Positions 42,662-52,300 of a DNA stretch of 64,000 bases are shown here, piece after piece (positions within the stretch are counted from its first letter, which is position 1; the number at the start of each line of letters is the position of its first letter). The notes under the pieces are model-generated. The model was given only the letters and a program-made list of their open reading frames with translations. It made no database searches and was not told where the DNA came from. A program made the position numbers and the translations under genes. This DNA is from Streptomyces sp. NRRL F-525 (GTDB lineage: Bacteria > Actinomycetota > Actinomycetes > Streptomycetales > Streptomycetaceae): assembly GCF_000716605.1 (NCBI RefSeq), contig NZ_JNXE01000024.1:1-64000 (forward strand), written 5' to 3'.

Positions 42662-44062
42662 TCAGGCCTGTTGGGCGGCCTCCGGCTCGGGCAGCCAGCT
42701 GCCGTGGAAGCCGGACGGGACCGGGTACGGCAGTTCCACGACCGCCTGCACGGAGAGGTCGCCGGCGTCGAGGACGAGGAGTTCACCGGCCGCCCCGTTG
42801 TCGTCCGAGACGAGCGACATGAGCCAGCCCGCGTCCTCGTCGGTGCCGTCCGACGCCGGTACGAAGACGGCCTCGCCGGAGTAGCGGCTGCCGGGCGTCT
42901 TGTGGACATCGCCGGTCTCGCGCTCCAGGTCGTGCTTGGCGATGCCGTCGCCGTTGACCGTGTAGAGGTAGCGGTTCCGGCGCCCGGTGAGGGTCTCGTT
43001 GTGGGTGGGGAACTCGGCCTCCCGGTCGTCCAGTTGGGTCTCGGTGACCCGGCCGGCCACCGGGTCCAGGGTCCACCGGTACAGGACGGAGGGGGCCTGG
43101 GTGTGGCCGGGTTCGCGCACCCCGACCTGCCCGTTCGCCACACTCGGCGTGCCCGTACCGGTGGGCCCGCCGATGTCGCCCCAGACCTTCCGGAACCCGG
43201 CGTCGTCGTAGCGCACCGCGTCCAGCACGACCCGCCCCTGCGCGTCCTCGTAGGCGTTGCCCACGTGGAAGACGTAGCAGGGGTCGACGTCGAACCACCG
43301 CACATCGGTGGACCCGTGCTCCCGGGACATGATCCCGATCCGCGCGCCGTACGCCTCGGCCCACCGGTACGGCATGCCGCCGCGCCCGGCCAGGGTGTGG
43401 TCGAAGACGACGGGCAGGTCCATCCACACGATGTGGTGCTCGGTGATGGCGAAGTCGTGCATCATCGTCGGCCCGGGCACGTCGATCGGCCGGCTGTCGA
43501 GCAACTCGCCCTCCAGGGTGACCCGGTGGTAGGTGAGGTAGGGCGGCGCGAACCCGGTCCCGAACAGGTGCAGTTCACCGGTGACCGGGTCCTCCTTGGG
43601 GTGCGCGGTCATCGCGGTGGTCAGCTTCCCGCCGAAGTCGTACGGCCCGACGGTCTCCAGCTCCGGGGTGACCCAGTAGGGCAGGCCTACTTCGCACAGG
43701 GCGAGGACGGTGTCGGCGTGCCGGATCACGTGGGTGTTGGCGGGCACCGCGGCGAGGTCCACGCTGAAGTCCTCGCGGACGAAGGGGTGGCCCTCCAACT
43801 CCCGTGTCTTGACCCACCTGTTGCGGTACCACTCGGCGCGCCCGCCCCGCAGCCGGATGCCGTGCAGCATGCCGGGTCCGGTGAACCAGTGCCCTCGGTC
43901 CTCGCCGGGCAGCGGGTTCGGTCCGTTGCGCAGATAGCGGCCGTCCAGGTCGGGCGGGAGGGTGCCCCGCGCGGTGAGTTCGGCGGCGGTGTACTCCTCG
44001 GGGACTGGGGCGAAGCGGCCCTGGAGGTAGAGGGGGACGGGTGTCTCGTTCTCGTTCGTCAT
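42662..44062 (-). CDS. Carotenoid oxygenase (RPE65/CCD family)
   Basis: This 466-residue seven-bladed propeller enzyme has YLRNGPNPLPGEDRGHWFTGPGMLHGIRLR and the four iron-binding histidines in TAHPKEDP, MMHDFAIT, FHVGNAYE and GFHGSWLP. The family cleaves double bonds in carotenoids or stilbenoids, often giving retinal-like products. AAGGAA precedes ATG 44062. It lies downstream of, and probably in one transcript with, the small membrane protein gene at 44205, with an intercistronic hairpin between. Confidence 0.94.
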   Translation of the reverse strand: MTNENETPVPLYLQGRFAPVPEEYTAAELTARGTLPPDLDGRYLRNGPNPLPGEDRGHWFTGPGMLHGIRLRGGRAEWYRNRWVKTRELEGHPFVREDFSVDLAAVPANTHVIRHADTVLALCEVGLPYWVTPELETVGPYDFGGKLTTAMTAHPKEDPVTGELHLFGTGFAPPYLTYHRVTLEGELLDSRPIDVPGPTMMHDFAITEHHIVWMDLPVVFDHTLAGRGGMPYRWAEAYGARIGIMSREHGSTDVRWFDVDPCYVFHVGNAYEDAQGRVVLDAVRYDDAGFRKVWGDIGGPTGTGTPSVANGQVGVREPGHTQAPSVLYRWTLDPVAGRVTETQLDDREAEFPTHNETLTGRRNRYLYTVNGDGIAKHDLERETGDVHKTPGSRYSGEAVFVPASDGTDEDAGWLMSLVSDDNGAAGELLVLDAGDLSVQAVVELPYPVPSGFHGSWLPEPEAAQQA

Positions 44063-44134
44063 GCTGCTTTCCTTAAAGTTTCTGTGGCTCCGTGCGCCCG
44101 AACACCCTTGACCTGGGCCGGAGTTGGCCGCCAC

Positions 44135-44177
44135 GACCTGTCAGCGGAGAAGGCTCACGCCGTGGCGCTGAGAGGTC
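44135..44177. terminator. Intercistronic hairpin
   Basis: The arms at 44135-44146 (GACCTGTCAGCG) and 44166-44177 (CGCTGAGAGGTC) pair with one mismatch around a 19-base loop. Lying between the membrane protein and carotenoid oxygenase genes, it could attenuate transcription or protect the mRNA 3' end. Confidence 0.5.
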
Positions 44178-44204
44178 AGGCAGGCCGCGGTACGGGAACG
44201 GGCC

Positions 44205-44807
44205 TTACTGAACGGCCCGCACCGACGGCTGGGCCTGCGCCGGTGCCTGGGCCGCCATTGCCATCAGGCGGGCCTGGGCGCGGGCGGGGTAGACCTTCGC
44301 GAAGACGGCGGGGGCGACCAGTCCGACGACGTGGGCGGTGATGCCGACCCAGGCCGGGGCGTCCACCGCGCCCGCGATGGCCAGGCTGACGGCGATGAAG
44401 GTGAAGCCGGCTCCCCAGGCGCTGGTGATGTAGTTGTTGACCTGGACGAACTCCGGCATGTCCCAGTACTCGCGCGGGGTCTGCCGCTTGGCGATGCCCA
44501 GCGTGAAGGGGCTGCGGACCACCAGGCTCCCCCAGGCGGTGCCGCCCAGCCAGACGAAGGAGATGACGTCGGTGTGACCGGCCAGCGACGAGTCCGGCCT
44601 GACGACGGAGACCGCGCCGATCACGACGAAGTACGCGAGGGTGCTGATCTCCAGCACGAGCGCGTCGAAGCCGACCCCGCGGCGACGGTCGTTCAGCATC
44701 ATCAGCAGCCCCGTGACGAGACCGCCGAGCGCGCCCCAGCGCCAGTCGAAGGACGAGAGGACGCCGGCGACGATCCAGGGGGCGAATCCGGGCAGATAAG
44801 CCAACAT
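44205..44807 (-). CDS. Small polytopic membrane protein of unknown function
   Basis: This 200-residue protein has six hydrophobic segments. It begins MLAYLPGFAPWIVAGVLSSF, with a cytoplasmic MLNDRRRGVGF loop and a C-terminal Ala/Gln-rich tail (AMAAQAPAQAQPS). An N-terminal PWIVAGVLSSFDWRWGALGG resembles SPW-repeat-like membrane proteins, but I cannot name a family. GAGGAA lies upstream of ATG 44807. It is the first gene before the carotenoid oxygenase gene, and a role in membrane/pigment context is only suggested by that. Confidence 0.7.
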   Translation of the reverse strand: MLAYLPGFAPWIVAGVLSSFDWRWGALGGLVTGLLMMLNDRRRGVGFDALVLEISTLAYFVVIGAVSVVRPDSSLAGHTDVISFVWLGGTAWGSLVVRSPFTLGIAKRQTPREYWDMPEFVQVNNYITSAWGAGFTFIAVSLAIAGAVDAPAWVGITAHVVGLVAPAVFAKVYPARAQARLMAMAAQAPAQAQPSVRAVQ

Positions 44808-44924
44808 TGGTTGTTTCCTCGGTGGATGGGAGTGGACGCCGACTAGATGCACGGCAGCCCTCGAAGTTCGAACCTTGCAATGTGATGCCGGTCACGCGGC
44901 AGCGGGTACCTGCGACCCCTAACC

Positions 44925-44938
44925 GGATAGATCTATCC
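44925..44938. promoter_or_regulatory. Perfect 14-bp palindrome, candidate TetR operator
   Basis: GGATAGATCTATCC is a perfect palindrome in the gap between the divergent membrane-protein/carotenoid-oxygenase unit and the DUF998/TetR unit. A -10-like TAATGT (44942-44947) lies four bases on. This is a good operator candidate for the TetR protein encoded at 45675. Confidence 0.65.
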
Positions 44939-44982
44939 ACTTAATGTAGGGTGGTGAGCATGACCTGTCGAGAGGAGTCGTG

Positions 44983-45678
44983 ATGGGAGTCCCGATGTCA
45001 CGCAAGATCTGGCTTCCGCTGGGAGCCGCCGTCCTGATGCTGAACGCGGTGCAGTGGGTGGTGTCCGAGGCGGTCGCCGCGGCCGCCTGGACCACCCCGG
45101 CCTACAGCTACGCCACGAACTACATCAGCGACCTGGGCGTCACGGACTGCGGCACGAAGTTCCAGGACCGCATCATCTGTTCGCCGGACCACACGCTGAT
45201 GAACACGTCGTTCATCGCCCAGGGGATCCTGTTCGCGGCGGGGGTGATCCTGCTGGCGGTGCCCCTGCTCACGGGCCGCGTACGCCGTGTCGTGGTCGCC
45301 CTCGCGGGCGCGCACGCGGTGGGCTTCCTGCTGGTCGGCCTGTTCCACGGCTCAGCGAACGGCGCGAGCTACAGCCTGGGGCTGCACGTCGGGGGCGCGT
45401 CGGTCGCCATCCTGTGCGCGAACACGATCGTGATCATGGCGGGCTCGCTGAAGAGCCTCCAACTGCCGCGCGCGTACCGCGTGTTCAGCATCGCGATCGG
45501 CGTGCTCGGCCTGCTGAGCGAGGCGGGCGTGGGCGTCTCGACGAGCACGGCCGGCATCTTCGAGCGGGGCGGTGTCTACTCCTGGCTGCTGTGGAGCGTC
45601 GTGACCGGCGTATCGCTCCTGGTCGGGCGGGCACTCCGAGCCACCGACGCGACGATGCCGGAGAATGTCCCGGCGTGA
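44983..45678 (+). CDS. DUF998-type integral membrane protein
   Basis: This 231-residue protein has six hydrophobic helices with the family-like features NYISDLGVTDCGTKF near the first loop, HTLMNTSFIAQGILFAAGVILLAVPLL, and HVGGASVAILCANTIVIM. DUF998 proteins are widespread in actinobacteria and have no assigned reaction. I preferred ATG 44983, five bases after GAGGAG, over GTG 44980 and ATG 44998. Its stop overlaps the tetR start. Confidence 0.83.
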   Translation: MGVPMSRKIWLPLGAAVLMLNAVQWVVSEAVAAAAWTTPAYSYATNYISDLGVTDCGTKFQDRIICSPDHTLMNTSFIAQGILFAAGVILLAVPLLTGRVRRVVVALAGAHAVGFLLVGLFHGSANGASYSLGLHVGGASVAILCANTIVIMAGSLKSLQLPRAYRVFSIAIGVLGLLSEAGVGVSTSTAGIFERGGVYSWLLWSVVTGVSLLVGRALRATDATMPENVPA

Positions 45679-46334
45679 GCCCGGATACCCCACACCAACG
45701 CCCGCTGCGAGCGGACGCGGAACGCAACCGCCGCCTGATCATGACGACGGCCGACCGCCTGTTCGCCCAGCGGGGGGCGACGGTCCCCCTCAACGAGATC
45801 GCCCGCGAGGCCGGCATCGGCGTAGGCACGGTCTACCGCCGCTTCCCGGACCTCCAGTCCCTGGTGGACGCCCTGTTCACGGAACGCTTCACGATGTTCC
45901 TGGACCTTGCGACCCGGGCCGCGGAACTCCCGGACCCGGCCCAGGCCCTACGCCAGTACCTGCTGGCGGCGGCCCAGTGGCGCGCCGAGGACCGCGCCCT
46001 GGAGGTCATCCTGGCCAACGCGAGCGTCGACACGGGCCCGGTCGCCCGAACCCGCGACGCCCTCGGCCACCTCGTCGACGGCCTCACGGAACGAGCGGTG
46101 ACCGCGGGCGCCGTCCGCAAGGACTTCGCCAGCGCCGACGTGTACGCCTTCCTCTACATGATCGGCGCGGTCGCCGACCGCACGAACGACGTCGCGCCGG
46201 ATGCGTGGCGGCGGTATGCGGAGGTGTTGATGGTGGGGTTCGGGTTGGAGGGGGCGGCGGCGGACGGTACGTCGGCGTTGACGGACGAGCAGCTGTTGGG
46301 GAGTTGGCCGAAGCCGGTGGGCGAGCAGCCGTGA
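45675..46334 (+). CDS. TetR-family regulator
   Basis: This 219-residue protein has the N-terminal helix-turn-helix RNRRLIMTTADRLFAQRG and VPLNEIAREAGIGVGTVYRRFPDLQSLVDALF, and a helical ligand domain. The GTG at 45675 overlaps the DUF998 stop (GTGA), so the two are co-translated. It probably acts at the palindrome at 44925-44938. A strong terminator follows. Confidence 0.92.
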   Translation: MSPDTPHQRPLRADAERNRRLIMTTADRLFAQRGATVPLNEIAREAGIGVGTVYRRFPDLQSLVDALFTERFTMFLDLATRAAELPDPAQALRQYLLAAAQWRAEDRALEVILANASVDTGPVARTRDALGHLVDGLTERAVTAGAVRKDFASADVYAFLYMIGAVADRTNDVAPDAWRRYAEVLMVGFGLEGAAADGTSALTDEQLLGSWPKPVGEQP

Positions 46335-46342
46335 AACGCGAC

Positions 46343-46364
46343 CGGCCGCCCGGACGGGCGGCCG
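46343..46364. terminator. Bidirectional terminator hairpin
   Basis: CGGCCGCCCG (46343-46352) and CGGGCGGCCG (46355-46364) are perfect 10-bp arms separated by only GA. It sits between the ends of the convergent tetR and giant-ATPase genes. There is no U-tract, which is usual for Streptomyces. Confidence 0.75.
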
Positions 46365-46392
46365 ACGCGGTCTCACACGCTGTCACCCGTTG

Positions 46393-49300
46393 TCACGCGT
46401 GGAGCGCCACACACTGACGAAGCAGCGGTTCCAGGCGTAGTTGGGCGATCTCTCGGTCGAACACCTGGAGAGCGTCGAGGCAGTTGACGATCCACCCCGC
46501 CTCGTCCTCATCGTCGATGTCGACCGCTACGGCGGTCACCGCGCTGTCCAGGTCGAACAGCCCCTCCTTGAACTCGTCGTCCAGGATCCGGTACCCGGTG
46601 ACCAGCAGCGGGTCAGCGTACACACCGGTCGCCTCGGCGAAGGCTCGGGCCTCGGACCGGTCCGCCTGCGCGTCGGCCAGGCGGCGCAACACCTCGTCCG
46701 GGTCGCCCAGTTCGGCATGCATCCGGTGTGCCCGGCCGACCAGGAGAGGCCAGCCGCTGGTCAGGCCGTAGAGGCGGTCCAGGCGGTCCTCCGTGTGGAA
46801 CATGTTGACCCGCTGAGCCCAGCCGCGGAGGCTGCGGCGGTCGTGCCGGCGCAGCACCACCGGGGCGGCCGAGGTGGGTTCGGTTCCCGTCAACAGGCTG
46901 CGCCACAGCGCCAGTTGGGTGGTGTCGGTGACGAGGACGACAGCGCGGGTGACGCCTGCGGTGGTCGGCAGCAGCGTCTCGGCCAGGTCGACGGCCTCCC
47001 GGCAGGTCTCGGGCCGCACCGGGTCCCGGTAGTTGACGAAGTCGCTGATGACGACGCGTCGTTCGCGGGGGCGTCCGCCGGTGAGCTCCTGCTTGTAGAC
47101 GCTGGGTTTGCCGACGGGCGGCAGCGTCCAGCCGTCGATCGGTCCGGCGATCGTCCGCAAGGTCCGGGCGACCTCGGTGACTCCGGTGGCGGAGGTGCCG
47201 AGGACGACCCTGGTCCGGCTGGACCGCTCGCCCAGAAGGTCGTCGAGTTGGGTGTTGGTCAGCGGGGCCGGCTGGCCGTCGGGCAGCTCGGGGCGGCCCT
47301 CCTGGACGATGCTCTCCTGGAGTTCGCAGTCCTGCTCGGCCCTGAGCAGGCGGGCCTCCACCTCGTGCGAGGTGCCGATCATGCGCAGGGCATTGGGGCC
47401 GCGCAGATGCCAGCCCAGGCCGTCGTGGTTGGGCGCGAGAATGCCGAGGCCGACCATCTCGGACAGGTAGGCGCGGAAACCCTCGGTGTCGAGCTGTTCG
47501 AATCCCCTGCGCCAGTACGTCTCGCACTCCTCGCGCAGCTCGGTGTCGCTGAGCCGCCCCTCCAGGCCGTGAAGGCGGGCGTGGTACGCCAGCACGTTGG
47601 CGATCACGTCGTAGCGGTGGTCGAGGCTGAGGGTGTCCTTGAAGGCTGCCGAGATGCCGTCCCGGAGCGCGGCGTCCGACTCCACGACCTCGATGTCGGT
47701 CACCTCCACCTCGTAAGCGGGTCCCTCGGCTCCACGCCGCGCCCGTTTGCGGTGCATCAGCTCGACCAGCCGATGCCCGAACATCTGGAGCAGGAAGGGC
47801 TGGTAGGAGCAGTAGCCGAGTACCCGGTTGACGAGATCCAGGTCCTTGAACTCGAACCCGAGCCCCCTCATCGGCTCGACCAACAGCTCGGCGGCGGACT
47901 GGGGAGCCAGCGGACCGATCACCTTCGGGGTCTGCGCGAGGTGGCCGAACGGCCCGTTGCTCGCGAGTTTGGAGAAGCGCTGCACGGAGTGCAGCCCGGC
48001 GAAGACGACCTTGGCACGGTCCTTGGTGTCGGACCCGAGGCCCTTGAGCTTCTTGGTCTGGTCGAAGCGCGGGGCGTCCGCCTCGAAGAACTGGTCGCAC
48101 TCGTCGAGGAGGATCAGCAGGCGGCGGCGCGAGTCCCCGTCCAGCCAGGTCCGGATACCGGCGCGCACCCGCTCCGAAATCTCCTGCCCCTTCCTGCGCC
48201 CCTGCGGCCGGTCGTCGAGTATCTGCGCCTCGGTCAGCTCCCGCCCCAGGACACTCCACAGCCGCTCCGGCCCGAACGAGCTGCCCTTGCCGATGTTCTC
48301 CTGGTCGAGGTTGACGTACACCGCCTGGTGGTAGCCCGGTCGTTGTTCCGTGAACCGTTCCCCGGCGTCGGCGAGCAGTGCCGATTTGCCGAGGCCCCGG
48401 CCGCCGTAGATGACCTGGGTGCCGCGCGGGTCGAGGATGCTCTTGCGTTCGGCGTCACGGCCGTAGAACATCTCGCCGCCGATCCGGCCGCGCTTCTCCC
48501 TGATGTACGGGTTCACTCCGGAGAACGGCAGTAGCGTCTGCGTGGCCGTGCTGACCTGGCGGTTGCCTCGGGCCGCGAGATAGGCGAGGGCGGCGTCGTC
48601 CACGACCAGCAGGGGTTGCAACCGCCCGGAGCCGACGGCGAGTTCGACCCGGGCCTCGCGGCTGAGCGTGCCGAAGTAGACCACGAGGAGGCTCGCTCCA
48701 CTGGCGTCGCGCTCCGCCAGATTCATGACGACCTTGGCGGGCGGGCGCCCCCAGACCAACAGCACGCGGAGGTTGCCGCCCTGCTCCCTGATCTGCGAGC
48801 CGAACGCGGGTGCCTTCGCCTTTCCGTTGATCTCCACCTCGGTCGCCTCGAAGAGCCGGTACTCACGCCGGCGCAGGTGTGGGGACCGTTCGTCGAGTGG
48901 CCTGGCGCTCTTGGCGTCGTAGCCGAGGAGTTTGAGGAGCCGCGGCACCTGCCGCTTCGCCGACACCTCCAGCCGGTCCTTGGGTTCGTTGGCGGCCAGC
49001 GTGCGCCACTCGTCCAGGATGTCCGCCGCCAGCGCCGCCTCGTCGGTGGAGAGGTCCCGGTAGTCCAGTACGGGGACCGTCGGATGAGTGCCGCCGGACC
49101 GGACGAGGCCGACGAGCTCGCTGTCGATGCCCTTGGGCAGGCCGTCGGGCACCGCGGGGAAGAAGTCGGTCAGGTGGGACTCGCCGCCCTCGATCTCCGG
49201 GACGTCTTCGCCGATCTCCATGAAGTACACGAGGTCGGCAGCGGTGGCCAGGCCGCCGGTGTCCAGATGCCGCAGGACCTGCGCGCGTTCCTCCGTGGTG

Positions 49301-52300
49301 AGTTCCAGGGCGTCGAGCCGGGCACGAATCCGGTCGGCCGCCTGCTGCCGGAAAGCAGGCAGGTCATTGCGTACGGTGTCCAGCGCCCGTCGGGTGTCCA
49401 ACAGGTCGTCGGGCTCGGTGCCGTCGAGCCAGTTCCGGGCGTCGGCCAGCAATTCCTGAAGGCTCAGGTCCTGGTCGTCGGTCACGGCGCCGTCGGCCTG
49501 CGCACGGTGCAGTTCGGCGACGAGTTCGTCGTGGGCCCGGCCCAGCTCCGCGCGCCTCGCGGCCGCCCGCTCCGAGAGCTCGATGAGCGCGGGGACGGTG
49601 AATTCCCCGGTCCGCGCGGCGGGCAGCAGTCCGTGTCCGGCCAGCTCGACGATGCTGTGGGCCGCGGTGAAGGCGTCGTGGTCGAGCCGCTCGGCGAGTC
49701 CGGTCTGCCAGCTCCGGTCGACCGCGGTCAGCAGCTTGTCGAGCGACGGCCGCTCAGCACGGGTGTCACAGACCTTCAGCAGCTCCGCGTCCAGCACCAG
49801 CTCGGGTTCGGCCCAGCCGCCGGGGCGCGTGGTCGCCAGGTCACCGGCCAGCAGAGCGAACAACTCGTCCATCGAGGCGCGGGCCGCCCATGCCGTGGCG
49901 GCGGCGCCGGTACCGGAATGCCGCGCCAGCTGCTCCAGTTCGGCCAGTACCTCCTCCTTGGCGTTCAGCAGGGACTGGCGCAGGGAGGAGATCTCCTTGA
50001 CGGCCCGGTCGCCGTCCGACCGGTCGCTGCGGCGTGCCCCGTCGACCGCCAGGCACCACTCCTTGACCAGGCCGACGGTGCGCTCCACGACATGCACCAG
50101 GTCCTGCCTTCCGGAACCCTGGAGCGGTTTGCCACTGGACGAACGGTGCTTACGGTCCATACGGTCGATCTCGTTGTTGATCTCGGCCAGTTTGGACAGG
50201 CGTTCGACCTGTTCCCGGGCCTGCGGTACCGCGTCCCGGTTGTCGCGGACCACGGTCATGAGCAGCGATCCGAGCATCCCTTCGTCGGCTGCCAGCCACC
50301 GCTTGGCGATCTCCGTCGCGCGCGCGAACCGCAGCCGCTGCGGCGCGAGCAGGGTGTGGCACTGATCCCGCAGCTCCCCCAGCCGGGCCTCCGTCCCGGA
50401 GACGTCGGCGATGACGACCAGGGGGGAGGCGATCATCAGGGCACCGCTGAGTGCCCGGTCGGCCACGGCGGCCGCCGCCTCCCCGAGCCGGTCCGGCAAC
50501 CTGGGGACCAGCGCCTTGAGCTGGGCGCCCGCCAGATGGTCACCGGTGATCAGCGCGGTACGCAACAGGGCGGGCAACAGCAGGAGTTCGATGCCCTCCG
50601 CGTCACGGCCCGCGTACCCTCCGTACCGCTGGAGCAGGTCCGTGGTCAGCCGGGCGCCCTGGCTGTCACCGGAGGTGAGCAGCGCAGCGGCACCGGCCAG
50701 GCGGAGCGCCGCCGCGTGCGGCTCGGGGCGGCCGAGGGCGCTCGCGACATGCTGGGCGAGTCCGAAGCGCCGCTCCACGACCAGCCGTGCCAGGGCACGC
50801 TCGGCCGTGGCCTCCTCGGAGCCCTCGGAGCCCTCGTCGACGTCCGTGACCGTTTCCGGAGCCGACGCGTTCTTCGCGGGGCGCAGATCCGTGGGGGTGG
50901 GTACCGCGGCCGGTACGTCCGGGGAGGCGGTGTCCGAGTCCACCAGGGGTGCCGTGTCGCTGTCGGCAGGTGTCGGGGCCTGTTCCTCGTCGAGGTGCGG
51001 CGGCTCGGCGGCCGTCGCCTGGGGGGCCGAGTCGGCGGCCCGGGCCGGGGCGGGCGTGGTTCCCGCGGTGCGGGGGCCGACCGCCGGCGCCTCCGGCGCG
51101 CTCCCGTCCGGCTGCCCGGGCGGTACCACCGGTCCGGCGGGCGGAATGGCGGTGTCCTCCGCTGTCGTCGTACCGCTCGCGGGCTCGGCGGTGTCCGCAC
51201 CGGTGCCGTCCGAGTCCGCCCGGGCGGGAGTGCGGCCGGTGGCGAACGTCAGTTCAGAAACCATGACCACCGCCATGACGCACGCGGGCAGTACTCGGAC
51301 GACCCGGTCCTGGAGATCGAGGATCTCCTTCGCCGCGTCCGCCTGCCGACCCGACCGGATGAGTCGTGCCAGGGCGGCGAGCGTGGCGCTCTCCTCCCGT
51401 TGCGTCTGTCCCCACCCAGGCGCGTCCAGCAGGCTGCGGGTCGCGGCCCGCACCGCCTCGGCGGCGAAGGCCGCGGGACTGTCCGGTCGGCATACGACGT
51501 CCAGCAGTTCTCGTAAGAACTCCCGTGCCTGGACGTCGCGTTGCTGTTCCTCCCGGTACGCCTGTACGGCATGCGTCATGTCCGCGAGGCGGCGCGGCAC
51601 CCCCTCGATGCCCACCGCCCGGAGCACGTCGTCGGCGTCGTCGAAGGCGACTCCCAGCGTGGTCAGCGGAGTCAGGTCCGCGTCCTGCGGCGGACGACCG
51701 TCGGCAAGGGCACCGGCCACCCGCTCCACCGATGCGCGGGCTTCCGTCAGGGCCGACTCCAGGAGGGGACAGACCGCCTCCGGGTCCAACGCCTCCCCGT
51801 TCGGGGGGTCTTGGGGTGCCATCGCGGGCACGTCGTCGCAGGGAGCGGGATCCGGTGCGGTGGTCTTGGGATCCGCCCGCTCGACAGCGCGCTCGCGCTT
51901 CCCGTCACCGGCGGATGACGGCTCCCGGTTCTCGGACCCGCCGGGCACGAAGTCCGGGTTCGCGGCCACGATGGACCGTGCCGTGTCAGCGACAGCAGCG
52001 AGTCGCGCCTTCTCCTTCTCGTCGGCCGCCACCGCGAACCACTCCTGATCCGCCGCCCAGGCAAGGATGTAGGCGTCAGCGACAGAGGCATTGCACGACG
52101 CGAACACCGCGGTTCGGACCAACGGCGCGCTCCATCGGGCGGTGGGATCCGGAACCGTCTCGGCATCCTGCGCGAAGACGAACCTGTCCACCTGACTGAT
52201 CACGGTGCGCGTGAGTTTGCCGATCCCGCAGGTGCACGTGTGCTGCCGTGACTCGCGCCGCAGCCTGGTGAGAACGTCCTGGCACAGGGCACCGCCCGCC

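Noticed and set aside
48616..51516. 966-codon and other long plus-strand frames over the giant ATPase
   Set aside because: They have shadow composition with no motifs. The minus frame has Walker A, Walker B and protein-like codon use.
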